Positions 54,764 to 64,000 of a stretch of DNA of 64,000 nucleotides are shown here, piece by piece. The stretch's first letter is position 1. Each line of letters begins with the position of its first letter. The DNA is taken from contig JANJXV010001757.1 in NCBI GenBank assembly GCA_024803745.1, forward strand, positions 1 to 64,000. Reading direction: 5' to 3'. The translations under genes and the position numbers were made by a program. The DNA is from Megascapheus bottae. Taxonomy: Eukaryota > Chordata > Mammalia > Rodentia > Geomyidae. The notes beneath the pieces were generated by a model. It was not told the origin of the DNA. It saw only the letters and a list, made by a program, of their open reading frames with translations, and did no database searches.

Positions 54764-57700
54764 CCACCATTGTTTGACTTCACACACCTATATTCTTGTA
54801 CTTCACACACCTCCATTCCATGGCTTCACACATCTCCATTTTATGAGTTCACACACGTCCATTTTGACTTCACACACCTCCATTCTATGACTTCACACAC
54901 CTTCATTCTACTTCAGAAACATCCATTCTATGACTTCACACACCTCCATTCTATGACTTCACACACCTCCATTCTGTGACTTCACACACCTCGATTCTGA
55001 GTTCACACACCTCAATTCCGTGACTTCACACACCTCAATTGTCATTTCACACATCTCCATTCTATGACTTCACACAATTCCATTCTATGACTTCACACAC
55101 CACCATTCTTTGATTTCACACACATCCATTGTGAGTTCACACACCTCCATTCTGTGACTTCACACACCTCCATTCTGTGACTTCACACACCTCCATTCTG
55201 TGACTTCACACACCTCCATTCTATGATTTCTCACACCTCCATTCTTTTAATTCACACAACTCCATTCTGTGACTTCACACAACTCCATTCTATGACTTCC
55301 CACACCTCCATTCTGTGACTTCACACACCTCCAGTCTGAGTTCACAAACCTCCATTTTGTGACTTAACGCACCTTCATTCTGTGACTTCACACACCTCCA
55401 TTCTATGACTTCACACACCTCCATTCTATGAGTTCACACACCTCCATTCTATGACTTCACACACCTCCAGTCTTTGACTTCACACCCCTCCATTCTGTGA
55501 CTTGACACACCTCCATTCTATAACTTCACACGCCTCCATTGTGACTTCCCACACCTCCAATCTGGGTTCACACACCGCTGTTCTGACTTCACACACCTCC
55601 ATTCTATGACTTCACACACCTCCATTCTGTGACTTCACACACCTGAATTCTGTGACTTCATACGCCTCCATTATGACTTCACACACCTCCATTCTATGAC
55701 TTCACACACCTCCATTCTGACTTCACACTCCTCAATTCTATGACTTCACACAACTCCATCTGACTTCACACACCTCCATTCCATGACTTCACACACATCC
55801 ATTCGATGACTTCACACACCTCCATTCTTTGACTGCATGCACCTCCATTCTATGAGTTCACACACCTCCATTCTGTGACTTCACACACCTTTATTGTTTG
55901 ACTTCACACACCTCCATCCTTTGACTTCACACACCTCCATTCTATGAGTTCACACACCTCCATTCTATGATTCACACACCTCCATTTTGACTTCACACAC
56001 CTCCATTCTTTGACTTCATACACCTTCGTTCTCACTTCAGAAACATCCATGCTATGACTTCAGACACCTCCATTCTATGACTTCACAAACCTCCGTTCTG
56101 TGACCACACACCTCCATTCTGAGTTCCCACACCTCCATTCTGTGACTTCACAAACCTCCATTCTGTGACTTCACACACCTCCATTCTGAGTTCACACACG
56201 TCAATTCCGTGACTTCACACACCTCAATTCTCACTTCACACACCTCCATACTATGACTTCACCCAATTCCATTCTATGACTTCACACAACTCCATTCTTT
56301 GACTTCACACACCTCCATTGTGAGTTCACACACCTCCATTCTGTGACTTCACATACCTCCATTCTATGATTTCTCACACCTCCATTCTATTAATTCACAC
56401 AACTCTATTCTGTGACTTCACACAACTCCATTCTATGACTTCCCACAGCTCCATTCTGAGTTCACAAACCTCCATTCTGTGACTTAACGCACCTTCATTC
56501 TGTGACTTCACACACCTCCATTCTATGACTTCACATACTTCCATTCTATGAGTTCACACACCTCCATTCTATGACTTCACACACCTCCAGTCTTTGACTT
56601 CACACGCATCCATTCTGTGACTTCACACACGTCCATTCTGTAACTTCACACACCTCCATTTTGACTTCCCACACCTCCAATCTGATTTCACACACCTCTG
56701 TTCTGACTTCACACACCTCCATTCTATGACTTCACACACCTCCCTTCTGTGACTTCACACACCTGAATTCTGTGACTTCACACGCCTCCATTATGACTTC
56801 ACACACCACCATTCTATGACTTCACACACCTCCATTCTATGACTTCACACACCTCCATTCTATGATTTCACACACCTCCATTCTATGACTTCACGCACCT
56901 CCATTCTGTGACTTCACACACCTCCATTCTGAGTTCGCACACCTCCATTCTGTGACTTCACACACCTCCATACTGACTTCACACAGCTCCATTCTATGAC
57001 TACACACACCTCCATTCTGTGCCTTCACACACCTCCATTCTATGACTTAACACACCTTCATTCTTACTTTACAAACATCCATTCTATGACTTCACACACC
57101 TCCATTCTGTGACTTCACACACCTTAATTCTGTGACTTCACACACCTCCATTATGACTTCACACACATCCATTCTATGACTTCACACAACTCCATTCTAT
57201 GACTTCACACACCTTCATTCTGTGACTTCACACACCTCCATTCTGAGTTCACACACCTCCATTCTGTGACTTCACACACCTCCAATCTGACTTCACACAG
57301 CTCCATTCTATGAATTCACACACCTCCATTCTGACTTCACACACCTCCATTCTATGACTTCACACACTTCCATTCTGTGAATTCAAAAACCTCCATTCTA
57401 TGACTTCACACACCTCCATTGTGACTTCACACACCATCATTCTATGATTTCATACACCGCCATTCTGACTTCACTCACCTCCATTCTATGACTTCACACA
57501 GCTCCATTCTGTCTTCACACAGCTCCATTCTATGACTTCCCACACATCTGTTCTGACTTCACACACCTCCATTCTGTGACTTCACACACCTCCATTCTGA
57601 TTTCACACACCTCCATTCTCTGACGTCAAACACCTCCATTCTGTGACTTCACACACCTCCATTCTACGACTTCACACACCTCCATTCTATGACTTCACAC

Positions 57701-57837
57701 ACCCCCATTGTGTGACTTCACACACCTCCATTCTATGACTTCACACACCTACATTCTGTGACTTCACACACCTCTATTTTGACTTCACACACTTCCATTC
57801 TTTGACTTAACACACCTGCATTCTGTGACTTCACACA
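54764..57837. repeat. Mosaic HOR (3,074 bp)
   Basis: The first 2 kb follow region B order (CCGTGAC, ATTAATTCAC, CCAGTCTTTGAC, GACTGCATGC near 55,821, GACCACACACC). An internal partial copy repeats CCGTGAC to CCAGTCTTTGAC at about 56,208-56,590. From about 56,840 it changes to region A order (GTTCGCACACC, GTGCCTTCAC, CTTACTTTACAAAC, TGACGTCA), then returns to B order at about 57,780. Confidence 0.75.
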
Positions 57838-60800
57838 CCACCATTGTTTGACTTCACACTCCTATATTCTTGGACTTCACACACCTCCATTCCATGACTT
57901 CACAAACCTCCATTCTGTGAGTTCACACACCTCCATTCTGAGTTCACACACCTCAATTCCGTGACTTCACACACCTCAATTCTCACTTCACACACCTCCA
58001 TTCTATGACTTCACACAATTCCATTCTATGACTTCACACACCTCCATTCTTTGACTTCACACACCTCCATTGTGAGTTCACACACCTCTATTCTGTGACT
58101 TCTCACACCTCCATTCTGTGACTTCACACACCTCCATTCTGTGACTTCACGCACCTCCATTCTATGATTTCTCACACCTCCATTCTATTAATTCACACAC
58201 CTCAATTATGTGACTTCACACAACTCCATTCTATGACTTCCCACACCTCCATTCTGTGACTTCACACACCTCCATTCTGAGTTCACAAACCTCCATTCTG
58301 TGACTTAACGCATCTTCATTCTGTGACTTCACACACCTCCATTCTATGACTTCACACACCTCCATTCTATGAGTTCACACACCTCCAGTCTTTGACTTCA
58401 CACCCCTACATTCTGTGCCTTCACACACCTCCATTCTATGACTTAACACACCTTCATTCTTACTTAACAAACATCCATTGTATGACTTCACACACCTCCA
58501 TTCTATGACTTCACACACCTCCATTCTATGACTTCACACACCTCCATTTTGTGACTTCCCACACCTCAATTCTGTGACTTCACACACCTCCATTATGACT
58601 TCACACACATCCATTCTATGACTTCACACACCTCCATTCTATGACTTCACACACCTAAATTCTGTGACTTCACACACCTCCATTCTGAGTTCACACACCT
58701 CCATTCTCTGACTTCGCACAACTCCAATCTGACTTCACACACCTCCATTCTATGACTTCACACACCTCCATTCTGACTTCACACACCTCCATTCTATGAC
58801 TTCACACAACTCCATTCTGACTTCACACACCTCCATTCTGTGACTTCACACACCTCATTCTATGACTTCACACACCTCCATTCTATGACTTCACACACCT
58901 ACATTGTGACTTCACAGACCTCCATTCTATGAGTTCACACAAATGCATTCTGAATTCACACACCTCCATTCTGACTTCACACACCTCCATTCTGACTTCA
59001 CACACCTCAATTCTGTGGCTTCACACAACTCCATTCTATGATTTCACACACCTCCATTCTATTACTTCACACACCTCCATTCTATGACTTCACACACCTC
59101 CTTTCTGAGTTGACACACCTCCATTCTATGACTTCACACACCTCCAATCTGACTTCACACACCTCCATTCTATGACTTCACACACTTGCATTCTGTGACT
59201 TCAAAAACATCCATTCTATGACTTCACACACCTCCATTTTGACTTCACACACCATCATTCTATGTTCACACACCGCCATTCTGACTTCACTCACCTCCAT
59301 TCTATGACTTCACACAGCTCCATTCTGACTTCACACAGCTCCATTCTATGACTTCGCAGACATCTATTCTGACTTCACACATCTCCATTCTGTGACTTCA
59401 CACACCTCCATTCTGATTTCACACACCTCCATTCTCTGATGTCAAACACCTCCATTCTGTGACTTCACACACCTCCATTCTATGACTTCACACACCTCCA
59501 TTCTATGACTTCACACACCCCCATTGTGTCTTCACACACCTCCATTCTATGACTTCACACACCTCCATTCTGTGACTTCACACACCTCCATTCTGAGTTC
59601 ACACGCCTCCATTTTGTGATTTCACACACCTCAAATCTGTGACTTCACACACATCCATTCTATGATTTCACACAGCTAAATTCTATGACTTCACAAACCT
59701 CCATTCTATGACTTCATAAACCTCCGTTCTGTGACCACACACCTCCATTCTGAGTTCCCACACCTCCATTCTGTGACTTCACCCACCTCCATCCTGACTT
59801 CACACACCTCCATTCTGACTTCACAAACCTCAATTCTTTGACTTCACACACCTCCATTCTATGATTTCACACACTTCCATTCTATGAATTCACACTCCTC
59901 CATTCTATGACTTCACACACCTCATTTCTAAGTTGACACGCCTCCATTCTGTGATTTCACAAACCTCCAATTTGACTTCACACACCCCCATTCTATGACT
60001 TCACACACCCCAATTGTGACTTCACACACTCCATTTTATTAGTTCACACACCTCCATTCTGACTTCACACACCTCCATTCTATGGCTTCATACACCTCCA
60101 TTCTGTGACTTCACACACCTCCATTCTGTGACTTCACACACCTCCATTCTGTGATTTCACACACCTCCATTCTGAGTTCACACACCTCAATTCCGTGACT
60201 TCACACTCCTCAATTCTCACTTCACACACCTCCATTCTATGACTTCACACAATTCCATTCTATGACTTCACACACCTCCATTCTTTGACTTCACACACCT
60301 CCATTGTGAGTTCACACACCTCCATTCTGTGACTTCACACACCTCCATTCTGAGTTCACACACCTCCATTCTGTGACTTCATGCACCTCCATTCTATGAT
60401 TTCTCACACCTCCATTCTATTAATTCACACACCTCCATTCTGTGACTTCACACAACTCCATTCTATGACTTCCCACACCTCCATTCTGAGTTCACAAATC
60501 TCCATTCTGTGACTTAACGCACCTTCATTCTGTGACTTCACACACCTCCATTCTATGGGTTCACACACCTCCATTCTATGACTTCACACACCTCCATTGT
60601 GACTTCCCACACCTCCAATCTGAGTTCACACACCTTCGTTCTGACTTCACACACTTCCATTCTATGACTTCACACACCTACATTCTGTGACTTCACACAC
60701 CTCAATTCTGTGACTTCACACGCCTCCATTATGACTTCACACACCTCCATTCTAGGACTTCACACACCTTCATTCTTACTTCAGAAACATCCATTCTATG

Positions 60801-62378
60801 ACTTCACACACCTCCATTCTGTGACTTCACACACCTCCATTCTGAGTTCACACACCCCCATTCTGTGAGTTCACACACCTTCAATCTGTGACTTGACACA
60901 CCTCCATTCTATTACTTCACACACCTCCATTCTATGACTTCACAAAACTCCAATATATGACTTCACACACCTCCATTCTGTGACTTCACACACCTCTATT
61001 CTATGACTTCACACACATCCATTCTGTGACTTCACACACCTACATTGTGACTTCACAGACCTCCATTCTATGAGTTCACACAAATGCATTTTGAATTCAC
61101 ACACCTCCATTCTATGACTCCACACACCTCCATTCTGACCTCACACACCTCCATTCTGACTTCACACACCTCACTTCTGTGACTTCACACACCTCCATTC
61201 TATGATTTCACACACCTCCATTGTTTGACTTCACACACCTACATTCTATGCCTTCACACACCTCCTTTTGAGTTGACACACCTCCATTCTATGACTTCAC
61301 ACACCTCCAATCTGACTTCACACACCTCCATTCTATGACTTCACACACCTCCATTCTGTGACTTCAGAAACCTCCATTCTATGACTTCACACACCTCCAT
61401 TGTGACTTCACACACCATCATTCTATGAGTTCACACACCGCCATTCTGACTTCACTCACCTCCATTCTATGACTTCACACAGCTCCATTCTGACTTCACA
61501 CAGCTCCATTCTATGACTTCGCACACATCTATTCTGACTTCACACACCTCCATTCTGTGACTTCACACACCTCCATTCTATGACTTCACACACCTCCATT
61601 CTATGACTTCACACACCCCCATTGTGTGACTTCACACAACTCCATTCTATGACTTCACACATCTCCATTCTGTGACTTCACACACCTCCATTCTGAGTTC
61701 ACACACCTCCATTTTGTGATTTCACACACCTCCATTCTCTGACTTCAAACACCTCCATTCTATGACTTCACACACCTAAATTCTATGACTTCACACACCT
61801 CCATTCTATGACTTCACACACCTCCATTCTGTGACTTCACACACCTCCATTCTATGACTTCACACACCTCCATTCTGTGACTTCACACACCTCCATTCTA
61901 TGACCTCACACACCTACATTCTGTGACTTCACCCACCACCATCCTGACTTCACACACCTCCATTCTGACCTCACAAACCTCAATTCTTTGACTTCACACA
62001 CCTCCATTCTATGATTTCACACACTTCCATTCTATGAATTCACTCCCCTCCATTCTATGACTTCACACACCTCATTTCTGAGTTGACACACCTCCATTCT
62101 CTGATTTCACACACCTCCAATTTGACTTCACACACCCCCATTCTATGACTTCACACACCCCCATTGTGACTTCACACACTCCATTCTATGAGTTCACACA
62201 CCTCCATTCTGACTTCACACACCTCCATTCTATGGCTTCACACAGCTGCATTCTGACTTCAGACACCTTCATTCTGTGACTTCACACACCTCCATTCTGT
62301 TACTTCACACACCTCCATTTTGACTTCACACACTTCCATTCTTTGACTTAACACACCTGCATTCTGTGACTTCACACA
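57838..62378. repeat. Mosaic HOR (4,541 bp)
   Basis: Two partial B HORs joined by A-like sequence. CCGTGAC appears near 57,959 and 60,193, ATTAATTCAC near 58,188 and 60,419, GTGCCTTCAC at 58,416, GATGTCAAAC near 59,438 and CTAGGACTTC near 60,752. The right part, from about 60,190, begins the 2.5-kb repeat shared with the window end. Confidence 0.75.
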
Positions 62379-62630
62379 CCACCATTGTTTGACTTCACAC
62401 AACTATATTCTTGGACTTCACACACCTCCATTCCATGACTTCACACAGCTCCATTTTGTGAGTTCACACACCTCCATTTTGACTTCACACACCTCCATTC
62501 TATGACTTCACACACCTTCATTCTACTTCAGAAACATCCATTCTATGACTTCACACACCTCCATTCTATGACTTCACAAACTTCCATTCTGTGACATCAC
62601 ACACCTCCATTCTGAGTTCACACACCTCAA
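60190..62630. repeat. 2.5-kb repeat, copy 1
   Basis: Matches the following segment at an offset of 2,440 bp at the left edge (CCGTGAC 60,193 and 62,633), growing to 2,530-2,531 bp (CTAGGACTTC near 60,752 and 63,283; CCTCCTTTTGAG at 61,261 and 63,791) because copy 2 has extra units before 63,280. Shared rare variants include CTAGGACTTC and CTCACTTCTG. Confidence 0.85.
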
Positions 62631-64000
62631 TTCCGTGACTTCACACACCTCAAGTCTCACTTCACACACCTCCATTCTATGACTTCACACAATTCCATTC
62701 TATGACTTCACACACCTCCATTCTTTGACTTCACACACCTCCATTGTGAGTTCACACACCTCCATTCTGTGACTTCACACACCTCCATTCTGAGTTCACA
62801 CACCTGATTCTGTGACTTCACGCACCTCCATTGTATGATTTCTCACACCTCCATTCTATTAATTCACACACCTCCATTCTGTGACTTCACACAACTCCAT
62901 TCTATGACTTCCCACACCTCCATTCTGTGACTTCACACACCTCCATTCTGAGTTCACAAACCTCCATTCTGTGACTTAATGCACCTTAATTCTGTGACTA
63001 CACACACCTCCATTCTATGAGTTCACAAACCTCCATTCTATGACTTCACACACCTCCAGTCTTTGACTTCACACCCGTCCATTCTGTGACTTCACACACC
63101 TCCATTTTATAACTTCATACACCTCCATTGTGACTTCCCACACCTCCAATCTGAGTTCACACACCTTCGTTCTGACTTCACACACTTCCATTCTATGACT
63201 TCACACACCTACATTCTGTGACTTCACACACCTCAATTCTGTGACATCACACGCCTCCATTATGACTTCACACACCTCCATTCTAGGACTTCACACACCT
63301 TCATTCTTACTTCAGAAACATCCATTCTATGACTTCACACACCTCCATTCTGTGACTTCCCACACCTCCATTCTGAGTTCACACACCCCCATTCTGTGAC
63401 TTCACACACCTTCAATCTGTGACTTGACACACCTCCATTCTATTACTTCACACACCTCCATTCTATGACTTCACAATCCTCCAATATATGACTTCACACA
63501 CCTCCATTCTGTGACTTCACACACCTCTATTCTATGACTTCACACACCTCCATTCTTTGACTTCACACAGCTACATTGTGACTTCACAGACCTCCATTCT
63601 ATGAGTTCACACAAATGCATTGTGAGTTCACACACTTCCATTCTATGACTCCACACACCTCCATTATGACTTCACACACCTCCATTCTGACTTCACACAC
63701 CTCACTTCTGTGACTTCACACACCTCCATTCTATGATTTCACACCCCTCCATTCTATACTTCACACAGCTACATTCTATGCCTTCACACACCTCCTTTTG
63801 AGTTGACACACCTCCATTCTATGACTTCACACACCTCCAATCTGACTTCACACACCTCCATTCTATGACTTCACACACCTCCATTCTGTGACTTCAGAAA
63901 CCTCCATTCTATGACTTCACACACCTCCATTGTGACTTCACACACCATCATTCTATGAGTTCACACACCGCCATTCTGACTTCACTCACCTCCATTCTAT
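62631..64000. repeat. 2.5-kb repeat, copy 2, truncated by the window edge
   Basis: Collinear with 60,190-61,470. It carries private variants such as ACACCTGATTCTG (near 62,801), CCTTAATTC (near 62,984) and CTATACTTC (63,755). The window ends in ordinary 21/23-bp units, so the array continues beyond it. Confidence 0.85.

Larger units (their letters stand above)
1..64000. repeat. Continuous 21/23-bp satellite array filling the window
   Basis: Every line of the window consists of head-to-tail copies of one short unit in a single orientation. The core TTCACACACCTCCATT is strongly kept, while the linker between one CATT and the next TTCAC varies: CTATGAC, CTGTGAC, CTTTGAC, CTCTGAC or CCATGAC give 23-bp units, and CTGAC, CTGAG, TTGAC or GTGAC give 21-bp units. 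At a mean near 22-23 bp this is roughly 2,800 units. The + strand unit has about nine C to one G, and CpG occurs only in scattered variants. I saw no unique sequence, inverted unit, transposon, tRNA, rRNA or plausible gene anywhere, including in the gaps between the sub-features below. The array runs off both ends. The biological family and species are not recognised. Alternatives such as a coding repeat (mucin-like exon) are unlikely because 23 is not a multiple of three and stops recur in every frame. Confidence 0.98.
53770..64000. repeat. Region C: mosaic of A-type and B-type segments
   Basis: The CCACCATTG phase marker continues at 54,764, 57,838 and 62,379 (with TCACCATTT at 54,221), at irregular intervals of 543-4,541 bp. 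A-type variants are interleaved: CATAAAATGAC (near 53,955; otherwise seen near 5,767 and 9,622), TTCGCACACC (near 56,934), GTGCCTTCAC (near 57,019), TGACGTCA (57,621-57,628) and GATGTCAAAC (near 59,438). One GACTGCATGC marker is present, at 55,821. Confidence 0.8.

Noticed and set aside
1..64000. CRISPR array
   Set aside because: Spacing is 21-23 bp with no unique spacers. The linkers are a handful of short variants of one unit.
1..64000. Human satellite II/III-like (CATTC)n repeat
   Set aside because: CCATTC appears within the unit, but the 16-bp core with CACACACC and the 21/23 period do not fit a pentamer-derived satellite.
1..64000. Telomeric repeat or simple (CA)n microsatellite
   Set aside because: The CACACAC run is only part of a fixed longer unit, and no TTAGGG-type motif is present on either strand.
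1..64000. T-box-like half sites (AGGTGTG on the minus strand) as a regulatory array
   Set aside because: The match is inherent to nearly every unit and is a short common motif. Without binding data it cannot be distinguished from chance in the founder unit.
1..64000. G-quadruplex potential on the minus strand
   Set aside because: The G-rich strand has only GG doublets (GGAGG) per unit and no runs of three or more G in regular spacing.

Overview
The whole 64 kb window is one uninterrupted tandem-repeat (satellite or large minisatellite) array. I found no protein-coding gene, RNA gene, transposon, CRISPR array or unique-sequence island on either strand, and both window edges lie inside the array, so its true length is unknown. 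The basic unit has a well-kept core, TTCACACACCTCCATT, joined to the next core by a short variable linker around TGAC or TGAG. Units are almost always 23 bp (linkers such as CTATGAC, CTGTGAC, CTTTGAC) or 21 bp (CTGAC, CTGAG, TTGAC, GTGAC). The + strand is extremely G-poor and C-rich. An array this large, with nested higher-order repeats (HORs), points to eukaryotic heterochromatin or a subtelomeric or pericentromeric block. I do not recognise the satellite family and cannot name the species.

Unit variants recur in a fixed order, so the array is built of HORs. Region A (about 1-18,560) has HORs of about 1.7-1.9 kb, marked by GTCTTCATGC and by TAAAATC, GACCTCACAC and GACGTCAAAC variants. It holds a near-identical tandem duplication of 3,853 bp (about 3,130-10,835). 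Region B (about 18,560-53,770) has longer HORs of about 3.2-3.9 kb that keep the order of A-type markers and add a block of about 1.5-2 kb (TTTATTGTTTGAC, TATATTGTTGGAC, GACCACACACC, ATTAATTCAC variants). Region B carries overlapping recent amplifications with offsets of 3,871 bp, 6,490 bp, 7,028 bp and about 1.6/2.1 kb. Region C (about 53,770-64,000) is a mosaic of A-type and B-type segments and ends in a repeat with an offset of about 2.53 kb.

Shared private variants give a relative history. The 6.49 kb duplication came first. One copy then lost 67 bp and gained a TATGG to TAGGG change. That copy was then duplicated again in the 7.03 kb event. A short patch near 17.7 kb looks like gene conversion. 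A cluster of 1-2 base indels at 47.6-52.5 kb looks more like poor consensus quality than biology. The short open frames on both strands (up to about 113 codons) are by-products of the repeat: 23 bp times 3 gives a 23-codon period.
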